The notes under the pieces: generated by a model
Told to the model about the DNA's origin: nothing
The model's database searches: none
What the model saw: only the letters and a program-made list of their open reading frames with translations
Made by a program: the position numbers and the translations under genes
Part shown: in pieces, positions 34,401 to 47,146 of the stretch
Layout of the letters: each line of letters begins with the position of its first letter
Position numbering within the stretch: the stretch's first letter is position 1
Assembly (NCBI RefSeq): GCF_000720475.1
Contig: NZ_JOAP01000005.1
Span: 434,001-498,000, forward strand
Length of the DNA stretch: 64,000 bases
Reading direction: 5' to 3'
DNA from: Streptomyces aureocirculatus
Lineage (GTDB): Bacteria; Actinomycetota; Actinomycetes; Streptomycetales; Streptomycetaceae

Positions 34401-36221
34401 GCCCGCGCCCAGACCTGCCTCGACCGGGCCCGCGCCGCAGACGAGGACCGCCGCGCCGCCCAGCGCGCCGCCGACGACGCCCGCCGTACCGCGCGCGCCC
34501 TGCGCGCCGAGCGCGCCGAGATCGCGGGCGCCCCCGAAGACGTACCCCTGGACCAGGAAGGCCCCAAGACGTCGCTGCCCGCACTCCGCGAGGCCTACCG
34601 CGCGGCGTCGCAGCTCTACGAGAAGGTCGGCGTCGGCGCCGACCTGCGTGCCGAGCAGGCGCGCGCCGAGAGCGACGAGAGCGCCGCGCTCGCCGAGCTC
34701 GACCGGCTCAGCAACAAGGTACGCACGCGCGCGGCCCAGCTCCTCGAAGGCACCGGCGGCGCCGACGGACCCTCACGGCAGGCCGCAGCGGCCCGCGCGG
34801 AGGCCCAGGTCCAGCTCATCGAGACACGCGCCTCCACCGCCAGCGAGCAGCTCGGCAGGCTGCGCGGCGAGGCCGAGCGGCACGCCCCCGAGGACGGCGA
34901 CGCGCACACCGACCTGCCCGCAGAGCTGGTGCCCGCCGACGCCGAGCAGGCCCAGGTGCTGCTGCGTACCGCGACGACCGAACTCGCCGAGCGCACCGAG
35001 GCCCTCGGCCGGGCCAAGGAGGCGCACGCCGCGCTCCTGCGCACCCAGCGCGTCACGGAGGACGCGGCAGGTGGCTTCGAGGAGACGGCGGCGCTCCTGC
35101 GTGACCTGCTGCGCGAGCACCACGACGGCACCGAGGACGACGACAAGACCGAGTCCTACCCGGGCGCCCTGGAGGAGGCCCGCCAGGCCGCCGCCGAGGC
35201 CCGCCGCTCCCTGCGCGGCTGCGCCGCCGATCTGTCCGCGGCCGAGTCGTCCGTCCGCGAGGCCTCGGACATCCTCGTCCGGCACGCCAACGCCACCCGG
35301 TACGAGCAGGTCCGCACCCCCGCCCGCCAGCAGATCCGCGAACTGCCCGCCTCCGCGCTGCCCGAGCACGCCAAGAAGTGGGCCGACGCCTTCGCGCCCC
35401 GGCTGCGCGTGCTCACCGACGAACTGGAGCAGCTTGAGCGCAACCGCGACAGCATCGTCGACCGGCTGCGCGGTCTGGTCGAGTCCTCCCTCGCCACGCT
35501 CCGCTCCGCCCAGCGCCTTTCCCGGCTGCCCGAGGGCCTCGGGGAGTGGTCGGGCCAGGAGTTCCTGCGCGTCCGCTTCGAGGAGCCGGACCAGGCGACG
35601 CTCGCCGAGCGCCTGGGCGAGGTCATCGACGAAGCCACCCGCGCGGCCGTGAAGAAGAACTCCGACCTCCGAAGGGACGGCATGTCCTTGCTGCTCAGGG
35701 GCGTTCAGGCCGCCCTGGAGCCGCGCGGGGTCGCCGTGGAGATCCTCAAGCCGGACGCGGTGCTGCGCGCCGAGCGGGTGCCGGTCGGGCAGATGGGCGA
35801 CGTGTTCTCCGGAGGCCAGTTGCTCACCGCGGCCATCGCCCTGTACTGCACGATGGCGGCCCTGCGCTCGAACGACCGCGGCCGCGACAAGCACCGGCAC
35901 GCCGGCACGCTGTTCCTGGACAACCCCATCGGTCGCGCCAACGCGACGTACCTCCTGGAGCTCCAGCGCGCCGTCTCGGACGCCCTCGGCGTACAGCTCC
36001 TGTACACGACCGGTCTGTTCGACACCACGGCGCTCGCGGAGTTCCCGCTGGTGATCAGGCTCCGCAACGACGCCGACCTGCGCGCGGGCCTGAAGTACAT
36101 CAGCGTCGAGGAGCACCTGCGGCCGGGCCTGCCGCAGGAGCAGCAGGCACCGGCCGAGGAGACGGTGCACGGGGAGATCACAGCGACACGGATGTTCAAG
36201 AAGCCTGCCGCCGCCGGGTGA
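31440..36221 (+). CDS. Large SMC-like ATPase (MukB/JetC-related)
   Basis: Encodes 1,593 residues. The N-terminal head has Walker A at about 63-70 (LENGGGKS, K69; the usual first Gly is Leu). An antiparallel coiled coil rich in Ala/Glu/Arg runs from about 290 to 620. A globular hinge lies near 675-850 (EQGIPALPGWRYLAQAVDPA and DGVVITDPDTHARAREAL), then coiled coil to about 1400. The C-terminal head carries the ABC signature FSGGQ at 1456-1460 and Walker B LFLDNPIG with D1494-N1495, where a Glu is expected. Such ATPases load onto or extrude DNA with a kleisin. A Gly/Ala repeat insert at about 628-657 precedes the hinge. No JetD nuclease follows. Confidence 0.8.
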   Translation: MYELSRVRLYSIGPAGARYADTVLDLRGVGDVVPDPAPAQAEFFEEEPVGPPRRPAPAGVLFLENGGGKSVLLKLIFSVMLPGHRNTLGGASSGVLRKFLLADDCGHVALEWQHTLTGECVVVGKVSEWRGRQVSNDPRKFAEAWYSFRPGPGLSLDSLPVAESTAVRAPVEGASGAQGRRRTMKGFRDALTDAVKAYPHLEVHWEEIHDRWNEHLGDLGLDPELFRYQREMNADEGEAAGLFAVKKDSDFTDLLLRAVTDTRDTDGLADLVHGFGNKLGRRAELIAERDFTAGSVDLLGRIVDAADTRARARDVHAGAERRTRTLARRLSARAVEERGRAAELAEQVTSAAHTVTAAEQSRGRSALIAAELAYRHASLSLTVAEKAAAAQRRELADARTLHSAWQAAEAVLRHRAAADRSARVAVAIREAERDAAPALAARAKAAADLVHALHTAAEDAESVANEEEERSAALQETGETAHRDATVAATEAQRARSEAGHLRQRLTEVEQETDEAVRAGWLDDSAPDADPARAALAASDAEKSAVAAWDEARETARRAADHAKEAAGVESRAELTAARAADAATAAEQAYDAEHRTAESLAREERLAEFLGLPGAYGARSTAAGVPGPRHADAGAGTGAGAGAGAGAGAGTEAVSASAGPSGGHTAREGAHPDASHASAAAGSAGETPLTPAELDRGADDLKTLLDDGVTAAERQLFELRTAAADDARILGALGDGGLLPPGPDVLATVEFLGEQGIPALPGWRYLAQAVDPADHARVLAARPELVDGVVITDPDTHARAREALAGAALLPRSTVAVGTAAALLAPTPGEASADGAVFLVPPNPAMHDEHAADEERQALRARATKRDDEIRALAQRLAKDRELAARLASWRSGCPTGHLAELADAAREARAFAEEAEAELTEARTARAEADEAAADAARVRDERQDAAQRARRAADALAGLAFRLRERSRWQTQLRELADDAAESEARAQTCLDRARAADEDRRAAQRAADDARRTARALRAERAEIAGAPEDVPLDQEGPKTSLPALREAYRAASQLYEKVGVGADLRAEQARAESDESAALAELDRLSNKVRTRAAQLLEGTGGADGPSRQAAAARAEAQVQLIETRASTASEQLGRLRGEAERHAPEDGDAHTDLPAELVPADAEQAQVLLRTATTELAERTEALGRAKEAHAALLRTQRVTEDAAGGFEETAALLRDLLREHHDGTEDDDKTESYPGALEEARQAAAEARRSLRGCAADLSAAESSVREASDILVRHANATRYEQVRTPARQQIRELPASALPEHAKKWADAFAPRLRVLTDELEQLERNRDSIVDRLRGLVESSLATLRSAQRLSRLPEGLGEWSGQEFLRVRFEEPDQATLAERLGEVIDEATRAAVKKNSDLRRDGMSLLLRGVQAALEPRGVAVEILKPDAVLRAERVPVGQMGDVFSGGQLLTAAIALYCTMAALRSNDRGRDKHRHAGTLFLDNPIGRANATYLLELQRAVSDALGVQLLYTTGLFDTTALAEFPLVIRLRNDADLRAGLKYISVEEHLRPGLPQEQQAPAEETVHGEITATRMFKKPAAAG

Positions 36222-36290
36222 AGTGGCGGCGCACGCGGTCGCCGGGCGCACGCGGTCGCCGGGCGGCCGCGCGCGCCGCGACAGGGCCGC

Positions 36291-37409
36291 TCACGCGGCC
36301 AGGTGCCGGATGAGCCAGTCGTGGAAGATCCCGATGTGGTGCTCGGTCGGCACCAGGACCCCGCCCGTGCGATAGGCGCGTGAGCCCATCGCGGGCTGGG
36401 TGCGCTCGCAAGCCGCGAAGTCCTGCTCGTTGACCCGGTGGAACAGCTCCGCCGACTTCGACACATCGGCCCCGGACGCGATGACGTCGGGTGCGTACAG
36501 CCAGTCGCACTCGACGACCGTACGGTCGACCGCCAGCGGGAACATCCGGTGCAGGATCACATGGTCCGGTACGAGGTTGACGAACACGGCCGGTTTCACG
36601 GTGATCGCGTAGTAGCGGCGGTCCTGGTCCTCGGAGACCCCCGGGAGCCGGCCGAAGCCCGCGCTGCCGTCCACCGTGAAGCCGTTGACCTCGTCCCCGA
36701 ACGCGGCGCCGTGACCTACGTAGTACTGCGCCGCGAAGCCCTCGGCGAACTCCGGAAGCACCTCCGTCAGTTCGGGGTGGATGGTCGCGCAGTGGTAGCA
36801 CTCCATGAAGTTCTCGACGATCAGCTTCCAGTTGGCCCGCACGTCGTAGCGGACGCGGTGGCCGAGGGCCAGGTCCTCGGTGCGGTAGCGCTCGATGGAC
36901 GCGGGATCGCCGAGGCGCTCCACGGCTTCGCCGATCACCGTGTCCTCGAAGGACGGCGGTTCGTCGGCCAGACACACCCACGCGTAGCCGAGCCACTCCC
37001 GCAGCGCGACCTCGATCAGCCCGTACGCGGAGCGGTCGACGTCCGGCATCCGCGTCAGGTTCGGCGCCGCGATCAGGCGGCCGTCCAGACCGTACGTCCA
37101 GGCGTGGTACGGGCACTGGAGGCTGCGCCGGACCTCGCCTGCCTCGTCGGTGCACAGCCGGGCACCCCGGTGGCGGCACACGTTGAGGAAGGCGCGCAGG
37201 GTGCCGTCCCGGGCGCGGGTGACCAGTACGCTCTCGCGGCCCACCTGGACGGTGCGGTACGCGCCGGGCTTGTCGAGGTCTGCGGCGCGCACGGCGCAGC
37301 ACCACAGGGCTTCGAAGAGGCGCTCCTGCTCCTGTCCGAAGACGCCGGGGTCGGTGTAGTAGTGGCCGGGCAGCGTCGCGATGAGGCTCGCGGAGACCTC
37401 TGTCGTCAC
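36291..37409 (-). CDS. Rieske oxygenase, glycine betaine demethylase (GbcA)-like
   Basis: Encodes 372 residues from GTG 37409, overlapping the upstream stop (GTGA). The Rieske centre is C78-x-H80 and C99-xx-H102 (VCRHRG and CPYHAW). The mononuclear iron site is in [20 protein letters not shown], with H206 and H211. The bridging position is E203 rather than the usual Asp, a feature reported for quaternary-amine oxygenases such as CntA. Its neighbours oxidise dimethylglycine and sarcosine, so the likely reaction is glycine betaine to dimethylglycine plus formaldehyde. Electrons probably come from the ferredoxin and reductase at 43802-45669. Stachydrine or carnitine are alternative substrates. 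Confidence 0.82.
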   Translation of the reverse strand: MTTEVSASLIATLPGHYYTDPGVFGQEQERLFEALWCCAVRAADLDKPGAYRTVQVGRESVLVTRARDGTLRAFLNVCRHRGARLCTDEAGEVRRSLQCPYHAWTYGLDGRLIAAPNLTRMPDVDRSAYGLIEVALREWLGYAWVCLADEPPSFEDTVIGEAVERLGDPASIERYRTEDLALGHRVRYDVRANWKLIVENFMECYHCATIHPELTEVLPEFAEGFAAQYYVGHGAAFGDEVNGFTVDGSAGFGRLPGVSEDQDRRYYAITVKPAVFVNLVPDHVILHRMFPLAVDRTVVECDWLYAPDVIASGADVSKSAELFHRVNEQDFAACERTQPAMGSRAYRTGGVLVPTEHHIGIFHDWLIRHLAA

Positions 37410-38608
37410 GTCCGTACTCCTGGAACGGGCGCCGCGGCGGGCGCGGGGCCGAGCGGGCCGGTGATGCGGGCGGGGTCGAACAGGCCGATGGGGTGCGCGG
37501 TGGTGCCGTCGAGCGCCAGATCGGCGACGATCTCGCCGACCACCGGCACGAACTTGAAGCCGTGCCCGGAGAACCCGCAGGCCACCGTCACCGACTCCGG
37601 GTGCGCCGGGTGGCGCGTGATGACGAAGTGCTCATCGGGGGTCGTCGTGTACATGCAGGTCGAGGCCTTCAGGAGGCGTCCCGGCAGCAGCGGTATGTGC
37701 CGCGACATGTGCTCGGCCATCGCCGCGACCTCGTGCGCGTGGACCGTGCGGTCGATGGTCTCCGGAGTGCAGACGTTGCCCTTCCTGAAGAAGGCGACCT
37801 TCACACCGAGGTCGGGGCCGTCGATCGAGGGGAAGCCGTAGGCCTGAACGCCTGCCGCGTCCTCCCAGACGTAGATCGGATGGTGCTCCGGCAGGAACGG
37901 GCCGACGCCGCCCGTCGGCTGGAACCAGTACATGATCTGCCGCTCGATGGTGAACGGCACCCCGAGATCCGCGAGCAGTCCCGGCGCCCAGGCTCCGGGG
38001 CAGATCACCAACTGCCCCGCCGTGTAGGTGTCGTCGGCGGTGTGCACGCGCACGCCGCCGCCGAACGGCTCCCACCGCGTGACCGGCTCCTCGAAGTGGA
38101 GGTCCGCGCCCTGACGGGTGGCGCACTGGAGATGCGCGGCGACCGTGTTCTCCGGGCGGACGAGCCCGGCGCGCTCTTCGTAGAGGGCCACTTCGTCGTC
38201 GCGCGGGGTGAGTGTCGGGAAGCGGCGGCGGATCTCCCGGGCGTCGAGCATCTCGTGAGGCAGCCCCCAGGTCTCGGCCGAGAGGCGTGCCCCGGAGACC
38301 ACGCGTCCGTCCGGTCTTCCGACCATGACTCCGCCGCACAGGGTGGCGATGTCGCGGCCGCTGTCCTGTTCGAGCTTCTCGTAGAGTTCGTACGCGCGCA
38401 GGAGCAGCGGTACGTAGGCGGGGTCCTCGAAGTACGACTGCCGGGTGACGCGCGAGCCACCGTGACTGGAGCCGCGCTGGTGCACGGGTCCGAACTTCTC
38501 GAGGCCGAGGACGCGGGCCCCGCGTGCGGACAGATGGTGGGCGGCGGCACTGCCCATGCCGCCCAGGCCGATCACGATCACGTCATAGGTGGGGGTTACG
38601 GGGGACAC
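37406..38608 (-). CDS. Monomeric sarcosine / N-methyl amino acid oxidase
   Basis: Encodes 400 residues. An N-terminal FAD Rossmann motif ([20 protein letters not shown]) is followed by [20 protein letters not shown], typical of the MSOX/MTOX family. C318 in [13 protein letters not shown] is the expected covalent flavin attachment. [18 protein letters not shown] closes the FAD site. In this cluster it most likely oxidises sarcosine to glycine, formaldehyde and H2O2. It overlaps the Rieske gene by 4 nt and follows the dimethylglycine oxidase gene by 66 bp. Confidence 0.9.
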   Translation of the reverse strand: MSPVTPTYDVIVIGLGGMGSAAAHHLSARGARVLGLEKFGPVHQRGSSHGGSRVTRQSYFEDPAYVPLLLRAYELYEKLEQDSGRDIATLCGGVMVGRPDGRVVSGARLSAETWGLPHEMLDAREIRRRFPTLTPRDDEVALYEERAGLVRPENTVAAHLQCATRQGADLHFEEPVTRWEPFGGGVRVHTADDTYTAGQLVICPGAWAPGLLADLGVPFTIERQIMYWFQPTGGVGPFLPEHHPIYVWEDAAGVQAYGFPSIDGPDLGVKVAFFRKGNVCTPETIDRTVHAHEVAAMAEHMSRHIPLLPGRLLKASTCMYTTTPDEHFVITRHPAHPESVTVACGFSGHGFKFVPVVGEIVADLALDGTTAHPIGLFDPARITGPLGPAPAAAPVPGVRT

Positions 38609-38633
38609 GGTGGCCTCCTGGGGACGGGGACCA

Positions 38634-42733
<4,100 letters not shown>

Positions 42734-43615
42734 TCAGAAGCCGTAGCCCATCCGCCGCGACAGCTCCACCGCCGCCGCGACCGTGCGCTTGGCCAGCTCG
42801 GTGAGCCGGTCCTCGGTCAGCCGGTACACAGGACCGGAGGCGCTCAGCGCGCCGATGACCTTGCCGTCGTGCGCGCGCACCGGCGCCGCCACGGCGGCCA
42901 GGCCCACCTCCAGCTCCTCCACGACGATCGCGAAGCCCTGGTGGACCACGGCCTCCAGATCGCGGCGCAGCGCCACCGTCCCGGTCACCGTGTGGTCGGT
43001 GATGCGCGGCAGCGTGCGCGCGATCAGACCCTCGCGCAGGGTCGTCGGAAGGTGCGCGAGCAGCACCTTTCCGCTGGACGTGGCGTGCAGCGGGGTGCGC
43101 CGGCCGAGCCAGTTCTGGGCCGTCACGGAGGCGGGGCCGCGGGCCTGCATGATGTTGACCGCGGCGTCGTCGTCGAGCACGGCGATGTTGACCGTCTCGC
43201 CGAGTTCGTCGGCGAGCTCGCGGCAGACGGGACCGCCCTCCTGGGAGATGTCCATCCGCACGGCCGCCGCCCCGGCGAGGCGCAGCACACCCGCGCCGAG
43301 GAAGTACTTGCCGCGGTCCTTGGCCTGACCGACGAGCCCGCGGTTCTCAAGCACCCCGAGCAGCCGGAAGGCCGTCGACTTGTGCACCCCGAGCTCCTCG
43401 GCGATCTCGGTGACGCCCGCCTCGCCGTGCCGGGCGAGGATCTCCAGGACGCTCACCGCTCGGTCCACGGACTGGACGGAACCGGCGGGCGCCTTCGCCT
43501 CGCGTGGCTTCTCCGGGTTCTCCGGCTTGTCCCGATGCGCCTCACGGCGCTGCTCCCGGGGTGCTTCCTGGTGGGGCTCCCCGTTCTGGCCAGGCTCTTT
43601 CCGCGTGCGGGTCAT
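42734..43615 (-). CDS. IclR-family transcriptional regulator
   Basis: Encodes 293 residues. A highly charged, non-conserved N-terminus of about 45 residues precedes the winged helix (VDRAVSVLEILARHGEAGVT and EIAEELGVHKSTAFRLLGVL). The IclR effector domain follows (SSGKVLLAHLP, GFAIVVEELEVGLAAVAAPV and GALSASGPVYRLT). It sits between the two halves of the betaine system and probably controls both through the TCTGTTGCG sites. The effector may be betaine or dimethylglycine (inferred). Confidence 0.9.
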   Translation of the reverse strand: MTRTRKEPGQNGEPHQEAPREQRREAHRDKPENPEKPREAKAPAGSVQSVDRAVSVLEILARHGEAGVTEIAEELGVHKSTAFRLLGVLENRGLVGQAKDRGKYFLGAGVLRLAGAAAVRMDISQEGGPVCRELADELGETVNIAVLDDDAAVNIMQARGPASVTAQNWLGRRTPLHATSSGKVLLAHLPTTLREGLIARTLPRITDHTVTGTVALRRDLEAVVHQGFAIVVEELEVGLAAVAAPVRAHDGKVIGALSASGPVYRLTEDRLTELAKRTVAAAVELSRRMGYGF

Positions 43616-43694
43616 ATCTCAACTCTCACCACTCGGCGGCCACTCGAAGCCGCGTCCCAGGGAGGCCCTTGACGCGATGAGCTTCCCACCGGAT

Positions 43695-43713
43695 TCTGTT
43701 GCGCATAGCGCTC
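43695..43713. promoter_or_regulatory. Third TCTGTTGCG site, upstream of the ferredoxin gene
   Basis: TCTGTTGCGCATAGCGCTC at 43695-43713 contains the small palindrome GCGC-ATA-GCGC and matches the operon-side motif over its first ten bases. It is 80 bp beyond the IclR start and 89 bp before the ferredoxin start. Confidence 0.6.
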
Positions 43714-43801
43714 TCTGGTGCGCCATATGAAACTGCATGCTATCGAAGAGTCCCTCGCCCACACGGCCCAGGAACCGGCCGACCGATCCAGAGGAGGGCC
43801 C

Positions 43802-44200
43802 GTGATCCCCGTCTGCCGCATCGAAGACCTCCCCGCGGGCGAGTCCGTCCGTCTCGACACCACACCGCCCGTCGCGGTGTTCAACGCGGACGGCGCGCTG
43901 TACGCCGTCGACGACACCTGCACTCACCAGGACGCCTCCCTGTCCGAGGGCTGGCTGGAGGGCTGCCTGGTCGAATGCCCTTTGCACGCGGCCACCTTCG
44001 ATCTCCGCACCGGCGAGCCGATGTGCCTGCCCGCCCGTCGCGCGGTGCGCACCCACCGCGTGAGCGTGGTCGACGGAACGGTCCATGTCCACCTGACCGA
44101 GCCGACCGCCGTGCCGGTGTCCGTCCGGACGCCCGCCACCACGACCGCCTCGGCCGCGGTCACGTCTGGCCCGCTCGCCACCAAGGGCTCCGCCGCATGA
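43802..44200 (+). CDS. Rieske-type [2Fe-2S] ferredoxin
   Basis: Encodes 132 residues from GTG 43802, preceded by AGGAGG. The Rieske cluster ligands are in DDTCTHQDASLSEGWLEGC and VECPLHAATFDLRTGEPM (CxH and CxxH). It is typical of small soluble ferredoxins that feed Rieske oxygenases. The tail of about 30 residues is Ala/Thr-rich. It overlaps the reductase gene by 4 nt (ATGA). Its role is probably to shuttle electrons to the betaine oxygenase on the opposite strand. Confidence 0.9.
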   Translation: MIPVCRIEDLPAGESVRLDTTPPVAVFNADGALYAVDDTCTHQDASLSEGWLEGCLVECPLHAATFDLRTGEPMCLPARRAVRTHRVSVVDGTVHVHLTEPTAVPVSVRTPATTTASAAVTSGPLATKGSAA

Positions 44201-45669
44201 AGACCGTCACCGTCGTGGGCGCCTCCCTCGCCGGTCTCTACGCGGCACGCGAACTGCGTGCCCAGGGCTACGACGGACGCCTCGTGATCATCGGAGCGGA
44301 GCCTCATTTTCCGTACGACCGCCCACCACTGTCGAAGGACTTCCTCGCGAACAAGGACTTCCTCGCGAACAAGGACTTCCTCGCCAACACGGACCTTGCC
44401 GCCGACTCGGACTTCTCCGCGAACAAGGACCTCGCCGCGAACGCGGACGAAGCTGCCGCGGCTCCGCTCGGCGGGGCAGCTCCTGGCGGGGCAAACGCCG
44501 GTGGGGCCGCCCCCGGTGGGGCCACCCGTGGCGGGGCCATCCCTGGTGGGCCCACCCCTGGCGGGGTCACCCGTGGCAGGCCGCTCCCCGGCCAGGCCCC
44601 CCTCGACGAGACCACCCCGGACGAGGCCCCCCTCGCCCTCACCGACCCCGACGAGATCGCCGAGCTCGCCGCCGATTGGCTGCTCGGCGTGCACGCGACC
44701 GCACTCGACCCCCGCGGCCGCGCCGTCCACCTCGACGACGGCCGTACGGTCGTCACCGACGGCGTGGTCGTGGCGACCGGTGCTTCGGCCCGGCGGCTGC
44801 CGGGTCCCCGGCTCGCCGGTGTCCACACCTTGCGCACCCTCGACGACGCCCGTGCCCTGCGCGCCGAACTGACCCGGGGCCCGCGCGGCGTTGTGGTGAT
44901 CGGCGGCGGCTTCATCGGCGCGGAGACGGCGTCGACGTGCGCCGCACTCGGGCATGACGTCACCGTCGTCGAGGCGGCACCCCTGCCTCTGATCCCGCAA
45001 CTCGGCCCGGAGATGGCCGCGTTCTGCGCCGACCTGCACCGGCACGGGGGCGTGCGACTGCTGACCGGGACGGGGGTGGCGGGACTGCGCCACGCGGCCG
45101 TCGGCGGTACGACGGGCCCCGAACGCGTCACCGCCGTGGAGCTGACCGACGGTCGCCTCCTGCCCGCGGACGTGGTCGTCGTCGGCATCGGTGCGACTCC
45201 CAACTCCGGCTGGCTGACGGACGGCGCACTCGCCGACCGTGACGGTGTCCGCTGCGACGGCGGCTGCGTCACGAGCCTTCCCCAGGTGGTCGCCGTGGGA
45301 GACGTGGCCCGTGTCGGCGGCGTCCGCGCCGAGCACTGGACGAGCGCGACGGAACAACCGCGCGTCGCCGTACGCAACTTGCTCGCCGCCCACACCGTGG
45401 AGACCTTCAGCGCACTTCCGTACTTCTGGTCCGACCAGTACGGCTCCCGCATCCAGTTCGCCGGACACCGCCCCGCGGATGCCACCGTACGCATCGCGGA
45501 GGGCAGCCCGGACAGCGGCAGTTTTCTGGCCCTCTACGAGCAGGCGGGCCAGGTGCGGGCCGCTCTCGCCGTCAATCGTCCGCGGCCGTTCATGAAGGTG
45601 CGGCGGCGACTGCGGGCACAGCGGTCGGCCGAGCCGGACGGCACTAGGAGTGCGAGAGCTGCCCCCTAG
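44197..45669 (+). CDS. NAD(P)H:ferredoxin reductase with a low-complexity insertion
   Basis: Encodes 490 residues; relatives are about 400. FAD site VTVVGASLAGLYAARELRAQ, the substrate-strand motif YDRPPLSK, NAD site GVVVIGGGFIGAETASTCAA and the GxxD motif QVVAVGDVARV are intact. About 90 residues at positions 51-143 are extra: three 6-residue KDFLAN units, then GGATRGGAIPGG-like repeats, encoded by 18-bp and 15-bp tandem repeats. The insert falls just after the FAD-contacting RPPLSK loop, so it may affect activity. It completes the electron chain with the ferredoxin. Confidence 0.87.
   Translation: MKTVTVVGASLAGLYAARELRAQGYDGRLVIIGAEPHFPYDRPPLSKDFLANKDFLANKDFLANTDLAADSDFSANKDLAANADEAAAAPLGGAAPGGANAGGAAPGGATRGGAIPGGPTPGGVTRGRPLPGQAPLDETTPDEAPLALTDPDEIAELAADWLLGVHATALDPRGRAVHLDDGRTVVTDGVVVATGASARRLPGPRLAGVHTLRTLDDARALRAELTRGPRGVVVIGGGFIGAETASTCAALGHDVTVVEAAPLPLIPQLGPEMAAFCADLHRHGGVRLLTGTGVAGLRHAAVGGTTGPERVTAVELTDGRLLPADVVVVGIGATPNSGWLTDGALADRDGVRCDGGCVTSLPQVVAVGDVARVGGVRAEHWTSATEQPRVAVRNLLAAHTVETFSALPYFWSDQYGSRIQFAGHRPADATVRIAEGSPDSGSFLALYEQAGQVRAALAVNRPRPFMKVRRRLRAQRSAEPDGTRSARAAP
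44338..44580. repeat. Minisatellites within the ferredoxin reductase gene
   Basis: An 18-bp unit ([22 protein letters not shown]) occurs three times from 44338. A GGTGGGGCC-rich 15-bp-type repeat covers about 44470-44580. Both keep the frame. Confidence 0.85.
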
Positions 45670-46576
45670 CTCCTCCGCGGCTCCGTATGTCCTCCTGCGA
45701 ACGGGCGGTGGCGCGGGCGTCGCGTCGGGCCCTGCGCCGCTCCCGGCGCAGTTGACGCGCCGAGCTGCTGGGCATCGACACCACGCCGTTGCGCTGGTTC
45801 CACACCTGGCGGGTCACCCAGACGTCGCACACGCTCCAGGTGGCCACGATCGTGCTGGCCACGCTGCTCAGCACCATGGGGAAGGCCAGCCAGGACTCGG
45901 CCATCGCGCAGAAGAACGCCGTCATCGCCTGGATGAGCGTCAGCGACACGATGAGCATCGCCCGCACGGCCGCCGTCCGCACGGGGTCCGGCAGTCTCCG
46001 CCGGGTCGCTGCCTCCTCGACCCAGAGCTGCCGCCGCTCAAGGCGTTCGCCGCCCTCGTCGCCGTCGTCGTACCCGACGGGTGGCGCGACCCGGGGCCCT
46101 GCCGTGCCGACACTCGAGTACGCCCCGACCTGCTCAGCCGCCTTCCTGCCCGAAGCCGCCCTACTCTCCGAAGCCAGCTTGCTGCCCAAGGCCTGCGTGT
46201 CATCCGGCGCTTGCGTAAGGTCCGAGGCCTGCGTGCGGCCCGAAGCCGCCGTACTGCCCGAAGCCAGCTCGCTGCCCAAGGCCTGTGCGCTGCCCGACGC
46301 TAGCGTGCGCCCCGATGCCTGCGTGCGGCCCGCAGCCTGCGCGTTGTCCGAAGTCGTCTTACTGTCCGAAGCCAGCTTGCTGCCCGAAGCCTGTGCGCTG
46401 CCCGACGCTTGCGTGCCGTCCGGCACCTGCGCGCTGCCCGAAGCCGACATCCCGTCCGCCGCCCGCGTGCCGTCCGAAGCCCGCCCGGCGCCGCGCACCG
46501 GCCCATCGCCGCGCGCCCGCCCGGCGCCCAGCGCCCGCTCGTCGCCCGACGCCCGTCGGCGCTCCTTCGTGCCCAT
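45644..46576 (-). CDS. Membrane protein with a long Ser/Ala/Gly repeat N-terminus
   Basis: Encodes 310 residues from ATG 46576 (TTG 46579 is an alternative). Residues about 40-145 are degenerate SAQASGSKLASDSKTTS-like repeats. After an Arg/Glu-rich block (RLERRQLWVEEAATRRRLPD) come two hydrophobic helices, AMLIVSLTLIQAMTAFFCAM and WLAFPMVLSSVASTIVATWS. The C-terminus is strongly basic. The helical part looks like a small two-span Streptomyces membrane protein; no function is known. Its 3' end overlaps the convergent reductase gene by 26 bp. Confidence 0.65.
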   Translation of the reverse strand: MGTKERRRASGDERALGAGRARGDGPVRGAGRASDGTRAADGMSASGSAQVPDGTQASGSAQASGSKLASDSKTTSDNAQAAGRTQASGRTLASGSAQALGSELASGSTAASGRTQASDLTQAPDDTQALGSKLASESRAASGRKAAEQVGAYSSVGTAGPRVAPPVGYDDGDEGGERLERRQLWVEEAATRRRLPDPVRTAAVRAMLIVSLTLIQAMTAFFCAMAESWLAFPMVLSSVASTIVATWSVCDVWVTRQVWNQRNGVVSMPSSSARQLRRERRRARRDARATARSQEDIRSRGGARGQLSHS

Positions 46577-47146
46577 CAACTCGTCACTCCCCCCGCTGCG
46601 CTGCCTTGCCCGTGCACCTGCTGTTCCGCAAGTGCCGCCGCCGTCCTGCCGGGTGCCTCGCGGCCGGTCGATCGAGAGCTCTCATGTCCGACTCTCCACT
46701 TTCTGCCCGCTTTACGCCGCTTTACGCGGCAGGGCAGGAGGTTCCACGCGTGCCCAACTGTCTTTCGCGTCCCCTGTACGGCCCCGGTTACCCCGCATCC
46801 CCGCAGGCAACTGCTCTCGTACTGAGGGACGAACGGGCGCCCCGAAAGATTCCCGCCCGGCAGGAAAGATCCCCTCCCGCCGCGATTGGTTCCACGCGGC
46901 GAACACTTCAGGCCAACTGGGCACTCTGGCACGGGGGATGAGGGTGTCGGGCAGGTGCCACATGCGGGAGGCAATCTCCCCCAATGCCCGGACAACTGGT
47001 GACGCCTCTTTCGCGTCACGGCTGAAAAGCGTCCGGACGTGTCTTCGAGTTGCCCGTGTGTCAGTAGTAGGCTCGCGCCGTTTGTTGACGCACATGCGTG
47101 CCCCCGGTCAAATCCTGTCCGCGAGGGGCCCGATCTGGGGGAGGCC
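46577..47146. other. Intergenic region upstream of the conservon
   Basis: 570 bp with no convincing gene. A candidate cvnA promoter is at 47085-47113. The rest holds only short inverted repeats such as that around 46703-46740. Confidence 0.5.
47085..47113 (+). promoter_or_regulatory. Candidate cvnA promoter
   Basis: TTGACG (47085-47090), 17 bp, TCAAAT (47108-47113), about 33 bp before the ATG. The -10 is a poor match, so confidence is low. Confidence 0.35.

Noticed and set aside
36291..37409. Rieske protein as an aromatic-ring dioxygenase
   Set aside because: No small subunit or aromatic-degradation genes nearby; Glu at the bridging position and the dimethylglycine/sarcosine oxidases favour a quaternary-amine demethylase.
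46828..46853. Sigma-R-like promoter GGAAT-N18-GTC on the minus strand
   Set aside because: The -10 reads GTC, not GTT, and it is about 250 bp from the nearest start; likely chance.
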